A stretch of DNA of 64,000 bases, taken from contig NZ_CM011002.1 of the NCBI RefSeq assembly GCF_000158095.2, forward strand, positions 611,541 to 675,540. Direction: 5' to 3'. The notes beneath the pieces are model-generated. The model saw only the letters and a program-made list of their open reading frames with translations, did not search any database and was not told where the DNA came from. The DNA comes from Roseibium alexandrii DFL-11. Lineage in GTDB: Bacteria > Pseudomonadota > Alphaproteobacteria > Rhizobiales > Stappiaceae. Below are positions 34,660 to 41,563 of this stretch, in pieces; position 1 is the stretch's first letter, and the number at the start of each line of letters is the position of its first letter. The translations under genes and the position numbers were made by a program.

Positions 34660-36933
34660 TCAGGAGCCTGCAGAATTTCGGGCCGGCTGTTTCAGCAAAG
34701 GCAAGTCCGCAGCAGGCATAGGTCTTGCGAAGTAGAAGCCCTGGCCGAGCTTGACGCCGGTTCCGGTCAAAAAGTGCAAGTCTTTGAGTGTTTCAACGCC
34801 TTCGGCTACGAGATCAATGTCCAGCCGTGCGGCGAGATCGACAACGCTTGCGACGATCGCCGCGCGGGTCGGGTTGAGTGTGACATCCGTCACAAAGCTG
34901 CGATCAAGTTTCATCTTGTCGAATGAAAACTTGTCAAGGTAGGAGAGGGACGAATAGCCGATGCCAAAATCATCCAAGACAAGCCGGATGCCCATGGCCC
35001 GGATCCGCGCAAGTTCTTCCAGGGTGGAATGGTCCGACCGCATGAAGACCGTTTCCGTGAACTCCAGCTCAAGCCGTTCGGCGGGAAACGCAGACTCTCT
35101 CAGCAGCATTTCGACGTAAGATGCAAGGTGTCCAGTGCCAATTTGGTGCGGCGAGACATTCACGGCCACGCGCAACTCCCCAGGCCAGGTCAAGGCTTCC
35201 TTAATCGCGGTTTTCAAAACCCAGGCGCCAATTTCACGGATGAGGCCGAGACTTTCAGCGATCGGTATAAATTCGGCGGGCGAGACGTTTGTTCCGTCGG
35301 GACACTTCCAGCGCAACAGGGCTTCATAACCGGTGGCTCTGCCCTCAGGCATCTGCACAACCGGTTGGTAGTTGAGACTAAATGTCGTATCGAAGTCCGC
35401 TTGGAGGAGTTTGTTCTCAATACGCTTTCGCCGAACAAACTTCTTTTCGATATCTTGGTCAAACACGCTGACCATCGTGCCCTGGGTCTCTTTCGCAGCA
35501 TAGAGCGCGGCATCAGCAAACAAGACTGTTTCGGTTGCGGACGTTTGGTCTGCGGTGATTTGGATTGCCCCGATGCTGACGTCCAGCGGTATATACAGGC
35601 CGTTAATCTGATGAGGCTTTGCAATCGCATCGGCGATTGTTTCCGCACGCTGCTTCAGAGATTGCGCGGTTGGACAAGAACACAAAAAAGCAAACTCATC
35701 CCCGCCGATCCGGATGGGTGTGTCCCCAGGCTGTGCCTTCTCATGGAGCGTTGCAGCCACTCTTTTCAAAACCGCATCGCCTGCGGCATGACCAAAATTG
35801 TCATTGATCAGTTTGAAGTTATCGACATCCAGAACCAGGAGCGCATTGAAGGGGCGGGCCCTTGGATCTTGCGTACAGTTTTTTTCCAAGAGTGTATCGA
35901 ACACCATCCGGTTCGCCAGTCCTGTCAGATGATCTGTCCAGGCGGCCTTCTTGATCTGCTGGCGGGTCTGAACCTCGGACGTGATGTCCTGGAGTATGCC
36001 CAAGTGCTTTGTTTCATCCGGGTCCCCCGGATTGGCACAACTCCCCTGGAAACGAAGCCAGACAGGCAAACCGAGTTTGTCCGTTGTCCGCAGATCGACA
36101 GAAAATGGGGTTGGGCTCATGCAAGCCCCTTGCAGTGCCGATTGAAGCTTCTTCTGGTCTTTTTGGTCCAATTGCGCGGTGAGGTCATCGAAGGCAATTC
36201 CTTTGCGAGCCTCGTCGGCACCCATCAGGGCCGCGCCAATCTCGTCAAGAGTGAAGGTCTTTGTTCGGGGGTCGTACTCCCATATGCCCGCCCGACCCGC
36301 TTTCATAGCAAGACGTGTAATAAAGGCGTCGTCACGTGCGCGCCGCGACTTCTCGTATGATTTTTGGAACACGCGGATCAATAAACCCAGCGTTGGCACG
36401 CCAACCATATTTCCGATGACAAGCATAAACCCGGCTTGTTGCAGGACCGCGAGGCCAAATGCCAAGCCCTTGTCAACAAAAAACGCAGGTAGCGTGGCAA
36501 TTGTGCCAGCGGCGGCCAGAGCAAACAACGCGCGAGCCGACAGCAGGGGCCACGTGAGGGTCTTGAAGAGCGCGCGTGCTGCAAGCCCGGCGCTGCCATA
36601 GATGACCAGGCTGAGGGCGCCGCCGAGCGCCATGGTTCCACCTTCGCTGTACCGCGCCGCTGCCCCGATTGCCATTGTGATCAGACCAGAGATTGGCCCG
36701 CCAATATAGCCTGCCATGAGCGCTGGCGCTGCCCGAGTGTCAAACTGTGCTCCGCTTGCAAACTCAACCGGCATTTTAATGACAAGGAGACACAGGCAGC
36801 CGAACAGGATGCCAAGCCCGACTTTGCCCCGGAGGGAACGAAACTTGTATTGAAGAGGAAGCGTAAGTGCTGCTGCTGCGGCAAGAACAGCCACATTTCC
36901 AACAAGACCAACAAGGGCAGCGCTAATATCCAA
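34660..36933 (-). CDS. Membrane GGDEF-EAL protein (cyclic-di-GMP synthesis/breakdown)
   Basis: This 757-residue signalling protein has about six N-terminal membrane helices (residues 5-190, LytS-like 5TM pattern), then a PAS-like domain (about 200-320). A GGDEF domain follows with intact IGGDEF at 409-414 and no obvious RxxD inhibitory site. The EAL domain has YEALLRW (536-542), EFTETVF, LDDFGIGYSSLSYL and AEGVET. Both activities look possible. It starts with TTG 36933 behind a strong AGGGAG. It lies reverse to the tail genes, between tape measure and DUF2460, and looks more AT-rich than they are. It is cargo, not a tail gene. Confidence 0.92.
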   Translation of the reverse strand: MDISAALVGLVGNVAVLAAAAALTLPLQYKFRSLRGKVGLGILFGCLCLLVIKMPVEFASGAQFDTRAAPALMAGYIGGPISGLITMAIGAAARYSEGGTMALGGALSLVIYGSAGLAARALFKTLTWPLLSARALFALAAAGTIATLPAFFVDKGLAFGLAVLQQAGFMLVIGNMVGVPTLGLLIRVFQKSYEKSRRARDDAFITRLAMKAGRAGIWEYDPRTKTFTLDEIGAALMGADEARKGIAFDDLTAQLDQKDQKKLQSALQGACMSPTPFSVDLRTTDKLGLPVWLRFQGSCANPGDPDETKHLGILQDITSEVQTRQQIKKAAWTDHLTGLANRMVFDTLLEKNCTQDPRARPFNALLVLDVDNFKLINDNFGHAAGDAVLKRVAATLHEKAQPGDTPIRIGGDEFAFLCSCPTAQSLKQRAETIADAIAKPHQINGLYIPLDVSIGAIQITADQTSATETVLFADAALYAAKETQGTMVSVFDQDIEKKFVRRKRIENKLLQADFDTTFSLNYQPVVQMPEGRATGYEALLRWKCPDGTNVSPAEFIPIAESLGLIREIGAWVLKTAIKEALTWPGELRVAVNVSPHQIGTGHLASYVEMLLRESAFPAERLELEFTETVFMRSDHSTLEELARIRAMGIRLVLDDFGIGYSSLSYLDKFSFDKMKLDRSFVTDVTLNPTRAAIVASVVDLAARLDIDLVAEGVETLKDLHFLTGTGVKLGQGFYFARPMPAADLPLLKQPARNSAGS

Positions 36934-37272
36934 GCCTAATCTCCCTTACGGCAAAAGTAAGTAGTTATCCATATTTATAAGTCGTTAAAACAGATCGACA
37001 ACGTATGGAATAATCTCTAGCCATTTTATCCAGGGCAAATACTTGTAGAGACATTTTTTTCAATTTCGACAAGTACTCTTTTGAGATTGCAGCCTTTTTG
37101 GGTGCCATTCCCTGACCTTAAGTCAACAGGTCCCGGTGCGCGCGCGGACGGCGGAGACGGTAACGGCTCTGATTTCAACCGGTCGCGCTGGCGCGCGGCT
37201 GATGCGCTGGATCCCGGATCGTCCCGCAGCTTGCGCTGCGCTTGTCCGGGATGACGGAAAGAGATCAGAAAT
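36934..37272. other. Junction region: cargo promoter, tape-measure 3' stub and a palindromic repeat
   Basis: The left part is AT-rich and should hold the promoter of the GGDEF-EAL gene. Positions 37149-37171 match the tape-measure 3' end 34633-34655 at 19 of 23 bases and read ARGRRRR-stop where the gene reads ARGRRGR-stop. A dispersed inverted repeat GGATCCCGGA ... TCCGGGATGAC spans about 37209-37256. There is no complete gene. Confidence 0.55.
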
Positions 37273-37905
37273 ATGCCCGATGAGTTTCATGATGTCCGGT
37301 TTCCGGCCACGATTTCCCTTGGGAGCCGGGGCGGACCGGAGCGCAAAACGGTTGTGGTGGCCCTGACATCCGGCAAGGAACAGCGGAACCAGCAATGGCA
37401 GGACTCGCGGCGCCGGTATGACGCCGGTTATGGCATCAAGCAGGTCGATGACCTGAACGCAGTCATTGCCTTTTTTGAAGAACGGCGGGGGCGGCTCAGC
37501 GCCTTCCGCTGGAAGGATTGGGCGGATTACAAGTCCTGTGATCCGTCTGATCCCGTAACAGCCACGGACCAGCCCCTGGGCATCGGGGACGGTGCGCAGA
37601 CGGACTATCAGCTGATCAAGACCTATGGCACGGGCTTCAATCCTTACGTCCGGACCATCACGAAGCCGGTGCCGGGATCCGTGCGGGTTGCCTTGAATGG
37701 CGCCCTTCAGGAGGGCGGATACAGTGTGAACCCGATCACCGGGCGGGTCAGCTTTTCGGTTGCGCCCGGCGGCGGCGTGGTGGTCACGGCCGGGTTTGAG
37801 TTCGACGTCCCGGCGCGGTTCGACACGGACTATCTGGATGTTCAACTGAACAATCACCGGCTCGGGTCCATCCCGGCCATACCGATCGTCGAGGTTTTGT
37901 CATGA
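37273..37905 (+). CDS. DUF2460 tail protein (GTA gp12-like)
   Basis: This 210-residue distal-tail protein is recognised from FHDVRFPATISLGSRGGPER, the RNQQWQDSRRRYDAGYGIKQ segment and FFEERRGRLSAFRWKDWADY, diagnostic of the DUF2460/TIGR02217 family in gene transfer agents and siphophages. It overlaps the DUF2163 gene by four bases. Confidence 0.92.
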   Translation: MPDEFHDVRFPATISLGSRGGPERKTVVVALTSGKEQRNQQWQDSRRRYDAGYGIKQVDDLNAVIAFFEERRGRLSAFRWKDWADYKSCDPSDPVTATDQPLGIGDGAQTDYQLIKTYGTGFNPYVRTITKPVPGSVRVALNGALQEGGYSVNPITGRVSFSVAPGGGVVVTAGFEFDVPARFDTDYLDVQLNNHRLGSIPAIPIVEVLS

Positions 37906-38792
37906 GACAGTTTGGAGCCGGGTTTTCGGCACATATTGCCGGGGCAGTGACAACGCTGTGCTGGTGCTGGAAGGTGACCCGCAATGACGGGGTGGTTCTT
38001 GGATTTACGGACCATGACCGTGCCCTGACGTTCAATGGCGTTACCTTTGAAGCCTTTTCCGGGTTTTCGGCAACCGAAATTGAAAGCAGCCTCGGGCTGT
38101 CGGTGGACAATCTGGACGTGGAAGGGGCCTTGTCCTCTTCCGCTATTACCGAAAATGACATTGCCGGTGGGCTCTATGATGACGCGGAAATCGTCCTTTA
38201 CCGCGTGAACTGGCAAGACCTTTCTCAAGCCGAGGTCATCAAGCGGGGCCATATCGGGGAAGTGACCCGCGGAGACATCGCGTTTCAGGCGGAATTCCGG
38301 GGACTGGCGCACAAGCTGAACCAGACTGTCGGGCGAACCTATCAATATGGCTGTGATGCCGCGCTGGGTGACAGCCGGTGCGGGGTTGATCTGGAAAGCG
38401 CGGCTTACAAGGCGAGCGGCACTGTGACGACGGTCAATGACCGGGTGTTTCAGGTGAGTGGCCTGGACGGCTTTGCCGATGATCACTTTTCACGCGGGAC
38501 ACTCATCTGGGGAACTAGTGCGAATGCCGGGCAGACCGTCAAGGTGAAGCTGCACCGGGTCAATGATGGCAGAAACGAACTCACCGTCTGGCAGCGTCCG
38601 GTCAACGCCATCCAGCCGGGGGATTCGTTCACGGTGCGGGCAGGCTGTCCGCATACGTTTTCCGTCTGCCAGTCGAAGTTTTCAAACGGTGTGAACTTCC
38701 GGGGGTTTCCGCATATGCCCGGCAATGATTTTGTCCTTGGCTATGCGGTGACAGGGGAAACGGACAATGACGGATCCGCGATTGTCGGTTAG
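37902..38792 (+). CDS. DUF2163 tail protein (GTA gp13-like)
   Basis: This 296-residue hub protein of the baseplate starts HIAGAVTTLCWCWKVTRNDG. It contains the cysteine-bearing GRTYQYGCDAALGDSRCGVD and PHTFSVCQSKFSNGVNFRGF, which in gene transfer agents bind an iron-sulfur cluster. It overlaps DUF2460 (ATGA). Normally nlpC follows immediately; here an SDR gene intervenes. Confidence 0.92.
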   Translation: MRQFGAGFSAHIAGAVTTLCWCWKVTRNDGVVLGFTDHDRALTFNGVTFEAFSGFSATEIESSLGLSVDNLDVEGALSSSAITENDIAGGLYDDAEIVLYRVNWQDLSQAEVIKRGHIGEVTRGDIAFQAEFRGLAHKLNQTVGRTYQYGCDAALGDSRCGVDLESAAYKASGTVTTVNDRVFQVSGLDGFADDHFSRGTLIWGTSANAGQTVKVKLHRVNDGRNELTVWQRPVNAIQPGDSFTVRAGCPHTFSVCQSKFSNGVNFRGFPHMPGNDFVLGYAVTGETDNDGSAIVG

Positions 38793-38805
38793 GGGGCTGC
38801 CGTTC
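38767..38805 (+). pseudogene. Possible stub of an nlpC 5' end
   Basis: Inside the DUF2163 end an ATG begins MTDPRLSV, the kind of start typical for GTA gp14 (NlpC/P60) genes, in the right overlapping position. The frame then enters the antisense of the SDR gene and has no further family similarity. The intact nlpC gene starts 843 bases later. Identification rests on family knowledge and only about eight residues. Confidence 0.35.
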
Positions 38806-39504
38806 CTAAAACCGTTCCACCCACGGCCGAAGCTCCAGTTCGCTCGACCAGGTGGAGCGGTCCTGATTGATCAGGTTGATGTAATTGTCGGCAATGGCAT
38901 CCGGGTCCAGCATCGAATCCGGCCGGTCTGCCGGTTCCGTGCGTCCGGGATTGCGAATGGCCCCATCAATGTTGATCCAGGCGACATGGATCCCTTGCGG
39001 GTGCAGTTCGCGGGACATGGATTGGGCAAGGCCGCGCTGCGCAAACTTGCCCATGGCGAAGGGCGCGGATTGCGGAAAACCCTTCACCCCGGCAGAGGCG
39101 CCGGTAAAGAGGATCGTGCCCTTCGTGCCGTTTTCCGGTTCCTGGCCGAGCATCACTTTTGCGGCCGCCTGACCCATCAAGAAGGCGCCATAGGCCGTCA
39201 CATTGATGGCATTTTGAACCGCTGCCCGGTCCAGCTCGATCAACGGGCCACGCTGGCGCGCGGACGGGTTGTAGACCGCCACCCTTAAAGGACCGTCCAA
39301 TTCGGAGAACAGGGCATCAACAGCGGCCGGGTCCGACCCGTCGCAGGCAAAGGTCTGTGCGCCGGTTTCCTCTGCCAGGTCCCGGATCTTGTCCGTGGTG
39401 CGGGCGGCAAGGGCCAGCCGGTAGCCGGATTGATGAAGCTTGCGGGCAAGGGATGCGGAAACGCCGGTGCCGGCGCCAATGATCAGGGCGAGAGGGGCAG
39501 TCAT
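38806..39504 (-). CDS. Short-chain dehydrogenase/reductase family protein (cargo)
   Basis: This 232-residue Rossmann-fold protein has a cofactor loop GAGTGVSASLA (residues 10-20), Ser in FTGASAG (S137) and a lysine in FAMGK (K153). The usual catalytic Tyr four residues before the Lys is Phe149, as in some atypical SDRs, so classical dehydrogenase activity is doubtful. It is reverse to the tail genes, between DUF2163 and nlpC. The substrate is unknown. Confidence 0.85.
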   Translation of the reverse strand: MTAPLALIIGAGTGVSASLARKLHQSGYRLALAARTTDKIRDLAEETGAQTFACDGSDPAAVDALFSELDGPLRVAVYNPSARQRGPLIELDRAAVQNAINVTAYGAFLMGQAAAKVMLGQEPENGTKGTILFTGASAGVKGFPQSAPFAMGKFAQRGLAQSMSRELHPQGIHVAWINIDGAIRNPGRTEPADRPDSMLDPDAIADNYINLINQDRSTWSSELELRPWVERF

Positions 39505-39609
39505 GTCCGGAAACTCCTTCGGCTTGGACCTGACTTTTTAGGTGGGCGCACGAAGCGGTGAGGACAAGATGGACCAGCCCTTCAAGCGGCTTTGTCCGCA
39601 GAGGTTTGG

Positions 39610-40053
39610 ATGACAAGGATGGACGGAAAGATGGATCATAATCTGCATGTGGTCGATTTGGCGCGTGGTTGGACCGGCACACCCTATCACCATCAGGCCA
39701 GTCTGAAGGGCATTGGATGCGATTGCCTGGGACTGGTGCGCGGTGTCTGGCGGGAGCTTTACGGCCAAGAGCCGGAAACACCGCCGGCCTATTCCCCGGA
39801 CTGGGGGCAGGTGTCAGCGGACGAAACCTTGCTGGCGGCTGCCAAGCGGCATTTTGCGCCTGTTGCATTAGACAGGCTGGAGCCGGGCCATTTGGTGATC
39901 TTCCGCATGCTGCCGAAAGCCATCGCCAAACACTGCGGCATTGTCTCGGGTGATAGCCGAATGATCCATGCCCTGGAAGGCACGGGCGTGTGTGAAGTCA
40001 CGCTGGATGATTTTTGGATTCGGCGGGCTGCGGAAGGATTTGAATTACCGTAG
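39610..40053 (+). CDS. NlpC/P60 tail peptidase (GTA gp14-like)
   Basis: This 147-residue cysteine peptidase has RGWTGTPYHHQASLKGIGCD followed by CLGLVRGVWRELYG (catalytic Cys), and AKHCGIVSGD supplying the His region. It belongs to the tail-tip peptidoglycan peptidases (TIGR02219 type) that open the cell wall during DNA entry. GAGG lies five bases before ATG 39610. The N terminus is longer and less typical than usual (MTRMDGKMDHNLHVVD), in line with a rebuilt 5' end. Confidence 0.9.
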   Translation: MTRMDGKMDHNLHVVDLARGWTGTPYHHQASLKGIGCDCLGLVRGVWRELYGQEPETPPAYSPDWGQVSADETLLAAAKRHFAPVALDRLEPGHLVIFRMLPKAIAKHCGIVSGDSRMIHALEGTGVCEVTLDDFWIRRAAEGFELP

Positions 40054-40067
40054 AGTTAAATTCCAAG

Positions 40068-40091
40068 ATCTGTATTCTGCAGAATACAGAT
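40068..40091. promoter_or_regulatory. Perfect 24-bp palindrome
   Basis: The half-site ATCTGTATTCTG is followed by its exact complement, centred on a PstI-like CTGCAG. It begins 15 bases after the nlpC stop. There is no T tract, so an operator or protein-binding site is more likely than a terminator. Confidence 0.6.
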
Positions 40092-40241
40092 TAAATTACT
40101 TTTCTTGCCGAATAAATCATCAATTCATGATGACTTTATCTGATTGAGTAAATTTTATTCAAAACACATTCGAAATAAAGAAAATTTGTTGACCGAAAAG
40201 ACTTTTTTGTTACCGTTTTTATCAGAGCCGTGGCAGGGGGT

Positions 40242-40284
40242 AAAAAAAACGCCAATACACTTCCGGTTGGGAAGTGAATTGGCG
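40242..40284 (-). terminator. Strong Rho-independent terminator, minus strand
   Basis: A 14-pair stem with one mismatch (CGCCAAT-a-CACTTCC with GGAAGTG-a-ATTGGCG, 5-nt loop) is followed on the minus strand by eight T (complement of 40242-40249). No minus-strand protein gene lies just upstream, so it may end a non-coding transcript beginning near 40520. Confidence 0.75.
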
Positions 40285-40330
40285 CAATCAAGTTACTGTG
40301 CACGTGACCCCATCGGCCACGGTTCGGCAC

Positions 40331-40518
40331 CCTAAAGCAAACGTATAATTGAAACAAACGGTAGGATAAATCGCGGCGATCCATCCGAATGATCTGGCGC
40401 GCCAAGCGGGCTTTGGAGGCAGGCCTGTCAAACAGAGGTTCCTAAAAGCCCCCCACGTCGTTGTGTTGGCCAAGCCATTGAATGATGTCAATTCTGCGCC
40501 GGTTACGTTTGCTTTAGG
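40331..40518. repeat. 188-bp segment bounded by 15-bp perfect inverted repeats
   Basis: CCTAAAGCAAACGTA at 40331-40345 is exactly complementary to 40504-40518. No target-site duplication is visible. It could be a MITE-like remnant or the closing helix of a structured RNA. Confidence 0.55.
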
Positions 40519-40582
40519 CAGGGAGTGGTACCTTACGCAGAGATTACAAACCCCTTGCTGTGCGTGGAATAGGTCGTTCGAT

Positions 40583-41369
40583 ATGAGAGCTTTTTTTGGC
40601 AGCGGTGTTGGTCGCTTGGCTGTCTTTCATGGCACCAACCAAGTCGGCTGCCGACACTGAAAACGGGATGACTCTATATCTGAACTATCTTCCGTATCGG
40701 CTGACGATGGAAAGTGGCAGCCAATACGACCTGTTTCTGAGTGAAGTGTTTCCGGAAAGAAATGCCGAAGTCGCGCTGCTCGCGGCGCCGTTGCAAAGAG
40801 CCAAGTATTTATTTCTGGAAAACAAAAACTCCTGTTTGTTTCCATCTGCGCTCGCCGTTTTTGAAGGAGACGGCGGAACAGGCTCTTTGCTTGTATCTGA
40901 GCCCGTCGATTACCTGACACTTCGCCTTTACACGCGCGAGCCCACACATTCGGATGTGGCGCTGGACGGTTTTGCCCCTTCGCGGCTGGGTGTTATCAAT
41001 GGAGCTGTCGCTTCCAGGCTGTTTGGCAAGAAACTCTCACACTATGCTGTTGTGTCGTCGGAGGAGCAGCTCATCACCATGATGGAGCTTGGAAGGCTGG
41101 ATGCCATCGTTGGCTATCATCCCGATATTGCATTGGCATTTGAAAAACACGGCAAACCAGACCTGGTATTTGCACAAAACAAATTCATAAATGGCTTCCG
41201 CTATCCCTTGAGCTTTATTTGCCATGAAAATGAGACCGGCAGGCACTTCATTGGCAGCATCAATGAAACGATCAGCAAAATGAACCAGAGCGGACGACTT
41301 CTGGAAATACTGGGTCCACATGCTGACGTTGCCGGAAGCCTTGAACCTGCGCGTCCATTAACCGAATAG
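40583..41369 (+). CDS. Periplasmic solute-binding-type protein, possible frameshift in signal peptide
   Basis: The main frame (from 40596) encodes about 257 residues related to family 3 amino-acid-binding domains (RLGVINGAVASRLFGKKLSH, MMELGRLDAIVGYHPDIALA, SGRLLEILG). The only start with a ribosome site, ATG 40583, is in another frame. The two frames meet at a run of seven T (40591-40597). One more T would give MRAFFLAAVLVAWLSF, a proper signal peptide. So the gene may be frameshifted, phase-variable, or start at TTG 40596. It has no transporter partners nearby and is cargo between nlpC and the tip protein. Confidence 0.7.
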
Positions 41370-41563
41370 ATGAGTTTGCGTGATGGACGCACCTAGCGCC
41401 TTCAAATGTTTCGTTTGGCATTGATGTGATCGAAGCATTCGCAGATACCTTCGGAGCGCTTTCGGCACTGCCAATCCAACGTTTGCGGAGCAAGGCCCAA
41501 GGCTCCATGAGCCTCGACCAAACGCGCCCAATACTCTCGGCCCAAAACAAACCGGAAAAACCA

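Larger units (their letters stand above)
40054..40582. other. AT-rich junction region with palindrome, terminator and inverted repeat
   Basis: No protein gene is supported. The region contains a perfect 24-bp palindrome (40068-40091), a strong minus-strand terminator (40242-40284) and two 15-bp arms of an inverted repeat (40331-40345 and 40504-40518). The base composition is far more AT-rich than in the phage genes either side, which marks it as foreign. Confidence 0.6.

Noticed and set aside
35029..36360. 443-codon plus-strand frame
   Set aside because: Antisense to the GGDEF-EAL gene whose catalytic motifs are all intact.
40136..40491. Two small minus-strand frames (89 and 67 codons) between nlpC and the binding protein
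   Set aside because: No motif; one is crossed by the terminator hairpin and the other by the inverted repeat arms. A non-coding role fits better.
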